Below, piece by piece: positions 8,484-17,403 of a stretch of 32,149 nt of DNA. The translations under genes and the position numbers were made by a program. Source of the stretch: Spirochaetaceae bacterium (lineage in GTDB: Bacteria > Spirochaetota > Spirochaetia > DSM-27196 > PXBQ01); NCBI GenBank assembly GCA_007695285.1, contig REEC01000140.1, forward strand, positions 1 to 32,149, written 5' to 3'. The notes below the pieces were generated by a model. The model was not told where the DNA came from. It did no database searches and saw only the letters and a list, made by a program, of their open reading frames with translations. The stretch's first letter is position 1. The number at the start of each line of letters is the position of its first letter.

Positions 8484-9517
8484 GACATGTAGCCGAGCGC
8501 GTGGTACGCCTCGGCGTTCAGCACCGCCGCGCCGGCCGCGCCGCGGATCGTATTGTGCCCGAGGATCACCATCTTCACGTCGAACACCGGGCAGCGTCTG
8601 ATGCGGCCGACGATCGTTGCCATGCCGTTTTGAATCATGATATCGCGCGCGGGTTGCGGCCGGTCTTTCTCTTCGGTCACGACGATCGGCCGCTCGGGCG
8701 CCGACGGAAGCTTGTGCTCCTGCGGCATGCCGCGGAACTCGGCGAGACACCGCGCGACGTCCTCCGGGGTGACGCGCGAGGCGAACTTCACCGAGACCGT
8801 CTCGAGGTGCCCGTCGAACACCGGAACGCGGTTACACTGCGCGCTGATCGAAAAAGGCGCGCTCTCGATACCTGACTCGGTGAGCCGGCCGAGGATCTTT
8901 GCGGCCTCGGTCTCGAGCTTCTCTTCCTCCGACGCGATGTACGGAACGACGTTCCCGAGGATATCGATCGACGGCACGCCGGGGTAGCCCGCGCCGCTGA
9001 TCGCCTGCATCGTCGTGACGTGCGCCGCCTCGACCGTGAACTCCCGGTGAAGCGGGCCGAGCGCCATTGCGAGGAACATCGTCGAGCAGTTCGAGTTGGT
9101 CAGGATCGCGCCGTCGCGCTTCTGCCTTTTCGTGAGCGCGAAGTGATCGGCGTTGATCTCGGGAATCGTAAGCGGAACGTCGGCATCCATCCTGTGGTTG
9201 CTCGAGTTGCTGATCACGATGTGCCCGCCGTCGGCGTACCGCGTCTCGGCCTCGCCCGCGACCGAAGAATCGAGCCCGGAGAACAGAATCCTCCCGGTCA
9301 GCGCGTCGCCGAGCGCCTTCACCGTCAGCTCCGCGATCGGCTCCGGCATCGCCGTCGCCTGTTTCCACGCGCACGCCTCGCGGTACGTCTTTCCCGCCGA
9401 CCTCTCCGACGCCACGAGCTCCACCACCCGGAACATCGGGTGGTCGGCCAAAAGCAGCACAAACTTCTGCCCCACCGTGCCGGTCGCCCCCAGGATCCCG
9501 ACCGGAATCTTCTCCAT
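8480..9517 (-). CDS. asd: Aspartate-semialdehyde dehydrogenase
   Basis: The 345-residue enzyme reduces aspartyl phosphate to aspartate semialdehyde, the step after LysC. It has the GILGATGTVGQ NADP-binding loop (residues 7-17), the catalytic cysteine in NSNCST (C144), a GAGYPG loop (175-180) and the acid/base His in FDGHLE (H237). The arrangement fits the archaeal/fungal-type Asd branch. An upstream ATG at 9559 in the same frame would add 14 residues. I prefer 9517 because family homology starts there and an AGGTGG sequence lies upstream. Gene order asd-lysC with overlapping codons suggests balanced synthesis of both enzymes. Confidence 0.93.
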   Translation of the reverse strand: MEKIPVGILGATGTVGQKFVLLLADHPMFRVVELVASERSAGKTYREACAWKQATAMPEPIAELTVKALGDALTGRILFSGLDSSVAGEAETRYADGGHIVISNSSNHRMDADVPLTIPEINADHFALTKRQKRDGAILTNSNCSTMFLAMALGPLHREFTVEAAHVTTMQAISGAGYPGVPSIDILGNVVPYIASEEEKLETEAAKILGRLTESGIESAPFSISAQCNRVPVFDGHLETVSVKFASRVTPEDVARCLAEFRGMPQEHKLPSAPERPIVVTEEKDRPQPARDIMIQNGMATIVGRIRRCPVFDVKMVILGHNTIRGAAGAAVLNAEAYHALGYMS

Positions 9518-9588
9518 CGCTTTTCCGTCCACCTTAGTAACTCCCCAGCGCGTTTCCACGCGCCAACCCGCGCGTCGCGCGCGAGCCT

Positions 9589-9618
9589 ACTCTAAACGTG
9601 CGGCCGATACGATGTCAA
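9589..9618 (-). promoter_or_regulatory. Candidate promoter for asd-lysC
   Basis: On the minus strand a perfect TTGACA (9613-9618), an 18-bp spacer and TAGAGT (9589-9594), leaving a leader of about 65 nt before the asd ATG. The outermost repeat arm (9621-9645) begins just upstream of the -35 box. Confidence 0.5.
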
Positions 9619-9620
9619 CT

Positions 9621-9786
9621 CGGCCGGCTCAGCAGTTCTCATTTTGCCTTGAAAATGAGAACTGCCTATGGCGTCAGTATAGATTGCAGCCGGTTTCTGC
9701 AGCAGGATCGCGAAGCGATCCCACGTGGAAATCGGCGTTGGGGTCCGCCACACCCCTGCTAAAATGAGAATTGCTGCGGCCGGCTG
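9621..9786. repeat. 166-bp noncoding element with inverted ends, MITE-like or operator array
   Basis: The left end (9621-9645) and right end (9761-9786) are near-perfect inverted copies built on AAAATGAGAACTGC followed by a CCGGCC-like tail, with a few mismatches. A third copy (9652-9665) pairs with the left arm in a perfect 14-bp hairpin (9632-9645 with 9652-9665, 6-nt loop). Inside lies a second hairpin, GGATCGC-gaa-GCGATCC (9705-9721). The AT-rich core stands out in this GC-rich sequence. No coding potential and no clear target duplication are seen. It could be a miniature mobile element or a set of regulator sites serving both divergent genes. Confidence 0.6.
9757..9765 (+). promoter_or_regulatory. 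Extended -10 motif inside the right inverted repeat
   Basis: TGCTAAAAT matches the extended -10 pattern (TGnTAAAAT) and faces punA; its final bases are part of the AAAATGAGAA repeat arm. A poor TTGGGG sits 16 bp upstream. It may be a second, regulated promoter for the purine nucleoside phosphorylase gene. Confidence 0.35.
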
Positions 9787-9814
9787 GGCAAAGAAACGCG
9801 CTTCGTCGTATGAT
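9785..9814 (+). promoter_or_regulatory. Candidate leaderless promoter for punA
   Basis: TGGGCA (9785-9790), an 18-bp spacer and TATGAT (9809-9814). The ATG at 9821 follows after 6 nt, so transcription would begin at the start codon. No good Shine-Dalgarno is present. Confidence 0.45.
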
Positions 9815-9820
9815 CGAGCA

Positions 9821-10621
9821 ATGACGCAGAGCTTTCCCCAACTGCTCGAGCGCGCGCTCGTCTCTATTCGCGCGGTGAGCGACCTGACGCCACGCTTCGG
9901 CATCGTGCTCGGTTCCGGGCTCTCGGAGATCGCGCGCTCGTTCGACGGTATCGAGATCGCGTACACGGCGATCGACGGCTTTCCCGCGCCGACGGTCGCG
10001 GGCCACGCGGGCGTGATGACCGTGACGCCGGACGTCGTCGTGATGGCCGGCCGATTTCACCACTACGAGGGCCGCGCGGCCGACGAGATCGTGCTGCCGG
10101 TGCACGTGATGGCCCGGCTCGGCGTGTCGACCGTCGTGCTCACGAACGCGGCCGGCGCGGTGAACGCCGCGTACTCTCCGGGAGACCTCGTCGTGATCGC
10201 CGACCACCTCAACCTCATCGGAATGAATCCTCTGATCGGGCCCCACATCGAGTCTGCCGGACCGCGGTTCCCGGACATGACCGACGCGTACGAGCCGGAG
10301 CTCCGCGCTCTCGCGTGCGAGATCGACCCGAGCCTTCCCGAAGGCGTGTACGCGGCTCTGACCGGCCCGAACTACGAAACCCCCGCCGAGATCCGCATGC
10401 TCCGTACGCTCGGCGCCGATCTCGTCGGAATGTCGACCGTGCCGGAGTGTATCGCCGCGCGCGCTCTCGGCCTGCGCGTTTTTGGACTGTCGTGTGTCAC
10501 GAACATGGCGGCCGGGATGAGCGGCCGGCCGCTCGATCACAAAGATGTCGTCGCGACCGGCGCCGGAGCGCGCGCGCGAATGCAGGCGCTGTTGCACGAC
10601 TTCATCTCGCGGTGCCGATGA
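9821..10621 (+). CDS. punA: Purine-nucleoside phosphorylase (trimeric type)
   Basis: The 266-residue protein cleaves purine ribonucleosides with phosphate to give base and ribose-1-phosphate in salvage. Motifs seen are the phosphate-binding GSG (31-33), VAGHAG, the GRFHHYEG loop, NAAGAVN, GPNYETPAEIRML and GMSTVPE. The Asn in SCVTNMAAG is the residue that marks specificity for 6-oxopurines (inosine, guanosine) in the trimeric class. The open frame extends back to 9725, but those codons lie in the repeat element and show no family similarity, so the ATG at 9821 is chosen. The stop overlaps the start of the helicase gene (ATGA). Confidence 0.92.
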   Translation: MTQSFPQLLERALVSIRAVSDLTPRFGIVLGSGLSEIARSFDGIEIAYTAIDGFPAPTVAGHAGVMTVTPDVVVMAGRFHHYEGRAADEIVLPVHVMARLGVSTVVLTNAAGAVNAAYSPGDLVVIADHLNLIGMNPLIGPHIESAGPRFPDMTDAYEPELRALACEIDPSLPEGVYAALTGPNYETPAEIRMLRTLGADLVGMSTVPECIAARALGLRVFGLSCVTNMAAGMSGRPLDHKDVVATGAGARARMQALLHDFISRCR

Positions 10622-12771
10622 GCGACCGTCACGCAGGCCCCGACGGCAACGCATTGCTCGACGCCGATCGACTCGCGAATGTGCTCGAACCCGGCGGCGC
10701 GCTCTCGCGCCGATTCGAGTCGTACGAGGCTCGGGATTCTCAGATCGAGATGCTCAAGTTGGTCGTCGAGGCGTTCAACGCGGGCCGCGTCGCGGTCGCC
10801 GAGGCGGGCACCGGCGTCGGCAAGTCGTTCGCGTACCTGATCCCCGCGGTGAACTGGGCGGAGGCAAATCGCGAGCGCGTCGTGATCTCGACCGCGACGA
10901 TCAACCTGCAGGAGCAGCTCGTCAAGAAAGACATTCCGACCGTGCTCGACGTGATGCGCAGCCCCGTGAAAGCGGCGCTGATGAAGGGCAGGGGAAACTA
11001 CCTCTGTCCGGTCCGGCTCGCCGAGGCAAACGCCGAAGCGACGCTCTTCGACGAGCACGACGAGGGGCTCTCGGGGCTCGCGGCGTGGGCGGCGGAGACC
11101 GAGACCGGCGATAAGAGCGACGTCCCGTTTCTTCCGGCCGAGTCGCTCTGGCGCCGCGTGAACTCCGACCCCGACACGTGCCCGGGGCTTCGCTGCAGCC
11201 GTCGCGCGGAGTGTTTCATCAACCGCGCGCGCGCGGAAGCCGCAAAGGCCGGTATCATCGTCGTGAACCACCACCTTCTCTTTTCCGACCTCGCGATCCG
11301 CGCCGAGGGCTTCGGATTCGAGGAGACCGCGGTCCTGCCCCCGTTCACGCGGCTCGTGATCGACGAGGCGCACACGGTCGAGAACGCCGCGACGTCGTTC
11401 TTCTCGCGCTCGTTCAGCCGTCTCTCGATCCTGAAACAGACCGGGCGGCTGCACCGCGTTCGTCGCGGCCGGACTCTCGGTCTTATAGGCGCGGCGACCG
11501 CGTACATGCCGTCGCTCGCCGCCGAAGCGCCGAGTGAGATCGAGAAGATCCGTGAACAGGCGCGTCGGCTCGACGCGACCGCGGTCTCGCTCGTCGGCAG
11601 GTCGGGTTCTCTCTGGCTCTCACCCGACGCACCGGACGCTCTCGCGCCGATCTTACCCGAACTCACCGAGCTCGCGACGCGCATCCGCGCGTTTGTCGCG
11701 GTCGTGAACCGCGAACTCAAGAAACTCGACGACGAGAAACGCGACGAACAACTCCCGTACGAGATCCGAATGACCGTCCGACGACTCGAGGCGATCGCCG
11801 AGATGTGCCGCGAGTTCGCGATCTTTTCGGAGATACCCGACGAAGTCTTCTGGCTCGACGCGACCTCCCCAGCGTCGGCCGATGCGGTCGCGCGCTTCAA
11901 CGTCACGCCGCTCGCGATCGGCGACGTGCTGCGCGACGCGGTGTACGCTCCGATCGCCTCGGTCGTGATGACGAGCGCGACGCTCACGGTTCAAGACTCG
12001 TTCACGCGTTGGGCCGCGCGCGTCGGGCTCGCGCCGAAGGCGACCGCCGTTCCGCGGCCCGACGCGTCGGACCCGGACGAACCCACCGCGGTCGAGCCGA
12101 TTTTCGGGATCTTTCCGTCGCCGTTCCCGTACGAAGAGAACGTGCTGATCGCGGTGCCGACCGACGCGCCGCCGCCCGACGGCCCTGAGTACGCCAAGTG
12201 GCTGCCTCCGTTCGTCGCGGAGGTGCTCGCGGTGAGCGAAGGGCGCGCTCTTGTGCTGTTCACGTCGTACGACATGCTCGACCGCACGTACGCGGTCGTC
12301 CGGCCGGCTCTCGCTGCGCACGGTATTACCGCTTTTCGCCAGGGCGAGCACGACCGCGCGCGGCTGCTCAGGATGTTCGCCGACGAGACCTCGAGCGTGC
12401 TTTTTGCAACCGACAGTTTCTGGGAGGGGGTCGATACGCCGGGCGAGAGCCTCAGCGTCGTGATCGTCTGCCGACTTCCGTTTCGTGTCCCGAGCGACCC
12501 TGTTCACCGCGCGCGCTCGGAGGCGGTCACCGAAGCCGGCGGCAACTCGTTCTACGAGTTCTCGCTGCCCGACGCGGTCATGAAACTCAAACAAGGCTTC
12601 GGCCGGCTCATGAGACGGTCCTCCGACCGCGGCATCGTGATCATCACCGACGTCCGCGTCGCGAGCAAGTCGTACGGCAAGGCCTTTCTCGGCTCACTCC
12701 CGCCGACGCAGCGCAGCCTCAAGTCGTCGGCCGCGATTCTTGAAGATATAGAACGCTTTCTGTACTCTTGA
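10618..12771 (+). CDS. DinG/XPD-family ATP-dependent DNA helicase
   Basis: This 717-residue superfamily 2 helicase has Walker A AEAGTGVGKS, the DEAH box in VIDEAHTVE, and C-terminal motifs including TDSFWEGVD and GFGRLMRRSSDRG. Between Walker A and DEAH lie four cysteines, one in NYLC, two in TCPGLRC and one in AEC, spaced as in the 4Fe-4S cluster of XPD/DinG enzymes. Such helicases unwind 5' to 3' and resolve R-loops, D-loops or G-quadruplexes. There is no exonuclease domain. The start at 10618 overlaps the punA stop; an open frame runs further upstream inside punA but is a shadow. The pairing with punA looks like simple operon packing. Confidence 0.88.
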   Translation: MSDRHAGPDGNALLDADRLANVLEPGGALSRRFESYEARDSQIEMLKLVVEAFNAGRVAVAEAGTGVGKSFAYLIPAVNWAEANRERVVISTATINLQEQLVKKDIPTVLDVMRSPVKAALMKGRGNYLCPVRLAEANAEATLFDEHDEGLSGLAAWAAETETGDKSDVPFLPAESLWRRVNSDPDTCPGLRCSRRAECFINRARAEAAKAGIIVVNHHLLFSDLAIRAEGFGFEETAVLPPFTRLVIDEAHTVENAATSFFSRSFSRLSILKQTGRLHRVRRGRTLGLIGAATAYMPSLAAEAPSEIEKIREQARRLDATAVSLVGRSGSLWLSPDAPDALAPILPELTELATRIRAFVAVVNRELKKLDDEKRDEQLPYEIRMTVRRLEAIAEMCREFAIFSEIPDEVFWLDATSPASADAVARFNVTPLAIGDVLRDAVYAPIASVVMTSATLTVQDSFTRWAARVGLAPKATAVPRPDASDPDEPTAVEPIFGIFPSPFPYEENVLIAVPTDAPPPDGPEYAKWLPPFVAEVLAVSEGRALVLFTSYDMLDRTYAVVRPALAAHGITAFRQGEHDRARLLRMFADETSSVLFATDSFWEGVDTPGESLSVVIVCRLPFRVPSDPVHRARSEAVTEAGGNSFYEFSLPDAVMKLKQGFGRLMRRSSDRGIVIITDVRVASKSYGKAFLGSLPPTQRSLKSSAAILEDIERFLYS

Positions 12772-12799
12772 CGCCCGCGGCAACCGCGCGGAAAAAAGA

Positions 12800-12882
12800 A
12801 ACTGCCACGAAGCTTGGTGAAAGCCGTGGGAAAACGGAGAATTCCGCGTTTTGAGCTGAATTCACCAAGCTTCGTGGCAGTT
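12800..12882. repeat. 83-nt long hairpin with 22-bp perfect inverted repeat
   Basis: Positions 12800-12821 and 12861-12882 are exact inverted copies of 22 bp (outer end AACTGCC, inner end GGTGAA). The 39-nt centre has further pairing (AGC 12822-12824 with GCT 12855-12857; AAAAC...GTTTT around GGAGAATTCC). Each arm is itself nearly palindromic around AAGCTT. It lies between the helicase stop and the shared terminator and has no reading frame. A REP-type or miniature mobile element, an mRNA 3'-end stabiliser, or a small RNA are possible. Confidence 0.7.
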
Positions 12883-12889
12883 ACCGGAT

Positions 12890-12922
12890 AAAAAAACCCG
12901 ACCGTAGTGGCCGGGTTTTTTC
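12890..12922. terminator. Bidirectional rho-independent terminator
   Basis: A 13-bp stem with one A-C mismatch (12891-12903 with 12909-12921) and a 5-nt loop, flanked by an A-run on one side and a T-run on the other. It serves both the converging helicase (+) and groES (-) transcripts. Confidence 0.85.
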
Positions 12923-12946
12923 GCATCCGTGAAATTTTCCGAAGCT

Positions 12947-13213
12947 CTACTCGATAACCGCGATAATGTCCTGCATCTTGATCACGAGGTACTCGACGTT
13001 GTCGATCGTGACGTTTGTACCGGCGTACTTGTCGAACATTACCTTGTCGCCGTTCTTCACTTTGATGACGTCTTTGTCGTCACCAACTGCCTTCACCGTA
13101 CCGGTCTGAGTCTTCTCTTGCGCCGTCTGCGGAATGAAAAGACCACTTTTGGTTTTCTCCTCGCCGACCTCGATCGCGAGAAGAACACGATCCCCTAGCG
13201 GTTTTATTTTCAT
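12947..13213 (-). CDS. groES: Co-chaperonin GroES
   Basis: The 88-residue protein is full length and matches GroES throughout: the MKIKPLGDRVLL start, the mobile loop EKTKSGLFIPQTAQEK (about residues 19-34) that docks on GroEL, and the C-terminal YLVIKMQDIIAVIE strand. It caps the GroEL folding chamber in the cytoplasm. The ATG has a strong AGGAGGGAG ribosome-binding site and a clear sigma-70 promoter upstream. No groEL lies beside it, so the pair is split, as in some spirochaetes. I see no CIRCE operator upstream, so HrcA control is not supported here. Confidence 0.95.
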   Translation of the reverse strand: MKIKPLGDRVLLAIEVGEEKTKSGLFIPQTAQEKTQTGTVKAVGDDKDVIKVKNGDKVMFDKYAGTNVTIDNVEYLVIKMQDIIAVIE

Positions 13214-13268
13214 CTCTCCCTCCTGTGTGACTCACGTAATGATGTCTTGGATGCTTGTTTTCCCGGCA

Positions 13269-13297
13269 AATATACCGACGAAACACGCGTAGGTCAA
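13269..13297 (-). promoter_or_regulatory. Sigma-70 promoter of groES
   Basis: On the minus strand TTGACC (13292-13297), a 17-bp spacer and TATATT (13269-13274). The predicted leader is about 50 nt and ends in the strong ribosome-binding site. A GTGAGTCAC palindrome lies in the leader (13228-13236). Confidence 0.75.
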
Positions 13298-13524
13298 GGA
13301 TTTTTGCTCTCTCGGACGTATTCATGCGAAAAAACAACCCGATTTCGTGGGGCCGGAGCGCGATCGCGCCCATGAATGGCGTGTTTTGATACAATATATA
13401 TGCAGAATTTCATATGTGAGTCAAAATGCCTCACTCTGCGTTTTTGAGTTTGTTGCGTGCAACTCCAATGTCGAGTAAATCGTTACGATGTTGAGAGTTA
13501 AAAAAAGGAGATTTAGCGCGTATC
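13298..13524. other. Upstream region of the sigma-factor gene
   Basis: This is part of a 348-nt gene-free stretch (13214-13561). Besides the two promoters it holds an AT-rich patch (13384-13402), an inverted pair GTGAG/CTCAC (13416-13420 and 13430-13434) and two similar decamers, CAATGTCGAG (13466-13475) and CGATGTTGAG (13486-13495), exactly 20 nt apart. These could be activator sites for the sigma-54 promoter. No open frame with coding character is seen. Confidence 0.3.
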
Positions 13525-13540
13525 TGGCACGCGACTTGCA
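13525..13540 (+). promoter_or_regulatory. Consensus sigma-54 (RpoN) promoter of the sigma-factor gene
   Basis: TGGCAC (13525-13530), 5 bp, TTGCA (13536-13540). The invariant GG (13526-13527) and GC (13538-13539) are separated by exactly 10 bp, as RpoN requires. The start point would be near 13551, just at the GGGAGG ribosome-binding site (13551-13556) before the ATG at 13562. Confidence 0.75.
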
Positions 13541-13561
13541 ACATATAGGCGGGAGGCAAAA

Positions 13562-14437
13562 ATGCCAGTTGCTACACGTAAAACTATGGGAAAAACGTCC
13601 TCACACGACGATGAAAATGTTCTCTCGATCTATCTGAAAGAAATCAACAAAATTCCGCTCTTGACGCGGGAAGAAGAGATGAAATACGCACGCGCGGCCG
13701 CCGCGGGAGACTCCAACGCGAAAGACCGGCTCGTCAACGCAAACCTGCGGTTCGTCGTGAACGTCGCCAAGAAGTACCAGAACCAAGGATTGCCGCTTTC
13801 GGACTTGATCAGCGAGGGCAATATCGGGCTGATGAACGCGATCGAACGGTTCGATGTCGACAAAGGATATCACTTCATTTCGTACGCGGTGTGGTGGATC
13901 CGTCAGGCGATTCTGAAAGCGATCTGCGAGAAGTCACGCATGATCCGGTTGCCGCTCAACCGTGCGAACGAGTTGGTTCAGATCGAGAAGGTCCGCAAGG
14001 AGTATCACAGCGATCGCGGTGAAGATGCCGAGATGAAACGGGTCGCCAAGACGCTCAACATGGACAAGGGACACGTCGCAGACCTCATCAATATTTCGCG
14101 TGACCTTATCTCGCTCGAGACACCCGTGTACTCCGAGAAAGACTCGTCGATTCTCGGCGACTTCCTCGAGGACCACGGACATCAGCTGCCCGAATCGATC
14201 GTGATCGAAAAATCGCTCAAGGACGATATCAACCAGATCCTTGCGACTTTGACGGACAAGGAAGCCGAGATCGTACAGTACCGGTACGGCTTGAACGGAC
14301 GGAGCCCGCTCTCGCTCAAGGAGATCGGCGACAAGTACAATCTCACCAAAGAGAGAATCCGACAGATAGAGAAGAAAGCCCTCAAGAGGTTGCAGCATCC
14401 GAAACGCAGCATGTACCTCGAGGCGTACATCGCGTGA
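13562..14437 (+). CDS. RNA polymerase sigma factor, sigma-70 family group 2 (RpoS-like)
   Basis: This 291-residue sigma factor has region 1.2 (about residues 20-50, beginning VLSIYLKEINKIPLLT), region 2 with NANLRFVVNVAKKY and the -10 recognition/melting segment ISYAVWWIRQAI, region 3, and region 4 with an intact helix-turn-helix (LTKERIRQIEKKALKRLQHP). It lacks the long region 1.1 and nonconserved insert of the housekeeping RpoD, so it is an alternative, RpoS-sized group 2 factor. The sigma-54 promoter upstream suggests that it relays an RpoN signal, as Borrelia rpoS does. That regulatory link is inference. A terminator follows directly, so the gene is monocistronic. Confidence 0.88.
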   Translation: MPVATRKTMGKTSSHDDENVLSIYLKEINKIPLLTREEEMKYARAAAAGDSNAKDRLVNANLRFVVNVAKKYQNQGLPLSDLISEGNIGLMNAIERFDVDKGYHFISYAVWWIRQAILKAICEKSRMIRLPLNRANELVQIEKVRKEYHSDRGEDAEMKRVAKTLNMDKGHVADLINISRDLISLETPVYSEKDSSILGDFLEDHGHQLPESIVIEKSLKDDINQILATLTDKEAEIVQYRYGLNGRSPLSLKEIGDKYNLTKERIRQIEKKALKRLQHPKRSMYLEAYIA

Positions 14438-14462
14438 CCGATTGATTATATCTCGTTATATA

Positions 14463-14505
14463 AAATGCCCTTATGCAACGTCCGTTGACATAAGGGCATT
14501 TTTGT
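14463..14505 (+). terminator. Rho-independent terminator after the sigma-factor gene
   Basis: Stem 14466-14480 pairs with 14483-14499 (AUGCCCUUAUG plus CAACG, one bulged base, 2-nt loop), followed by a T-run. It separates the sigma gene from ppdK. Confidence 0.9.
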
Positions 14506-14529
14506 TTTAGTTTGACACGATACTATCCA
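14502..14529 (+). promoter_or_regulatory. Possible promoter of ppdK
   Basis: TTGTTT (14502-14507), a 16-bp spacer and TATCCA (14524-14529), a near match to the TATCCT used elsewhere in the window. Perfect TTGACA hexamers at 14485 and 14512 have no good -10 partner at the right distance, so the choice is uncertain. Confidence 0.35.
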
Positions 14530-14558
14530 AACCTAACCAATCGGGGGTTATTTCAAAC

Positions 14559-17225
<2,667 letters not shown>

Positions 17226-17252
17226 CCGGGGATATCTATCCGGAGTAAACAA

Positions 17253-17273
17253 CCGGGACCCGGTGGGTCCCGG
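17253..17273 (+). other. GC-rich hairpin after ppdK
   Basis: A perfect 9-bp stem (17253-17261 with 17265-17273) and GGT loop, without a T-run. It may protect the ppdK mRNA 3' end or assist the terminator 16 nt downstream. Confidence 0.5.
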
Positions 17274-17288
17274 GCAACTCCGTCACCG

Positions 17289-17313
17289 AGCGCGGCCGCC
17301 CGCGCTTTTTTTT
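17289..17313 (+). terminator. Rho-independent terminator of ppdK
   Basis: AGCGCGG (17289-17295), CCGC loop and CCGCGCT (17300-17306), followed by a run of eight T. Confidence 0.88.
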
Positions 17314-17327
17314 ATCCAAGCCCCCCC

Positions 17328-17356
17328 TTGATCGCTCGCGGATTTCGCCTCATACT
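17328..17356 (+). promoter_or_regulatory. Candidate promoter of the PflX-like radical-SAM gene
   Basis: TTGATC (17328-17333), a 17-bp spacer and CATACT (17351-17356). The leader would be about 40 nt and carries a strong GGAGGTGA ribosome-binding site (17391-17398). Confidence 0.5.
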
Positions 17357-17403
17357 ACTCCTATAACACTCCGTCAACTCTTCGCGTTTTGGAGGTGACC
17401 GCT

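Noticed and set aside
7125-8492. Long plus-strand open frame opposite lysC
   Set aside because: It is antisense to a clear aspartokinase, is full of Arg/Asp/Gly from GC-rich reverse codons, and has no recognisable domain.
8484-8750. N-terminal 89-residue extension of lysC
   Set aside because: It lies entirely inside asd, is Arg-rich, and precedes the family-typical start at the GTG overlapping the asd stop.
9518-9588. Lysine riboswitch before asd-lysC
   Set aside because: The leader from the predicted promoter is only about 70 nt, far shorter than a lysine riboswitch, and no matching fold is seen.
13214-13298. CIRCE heat-shock operator before groES
   Set aside because: The TTAGCACTC-N9-GAGTGCTAA pattern is absent; only a short GTGAGTCAC palindrome is present.
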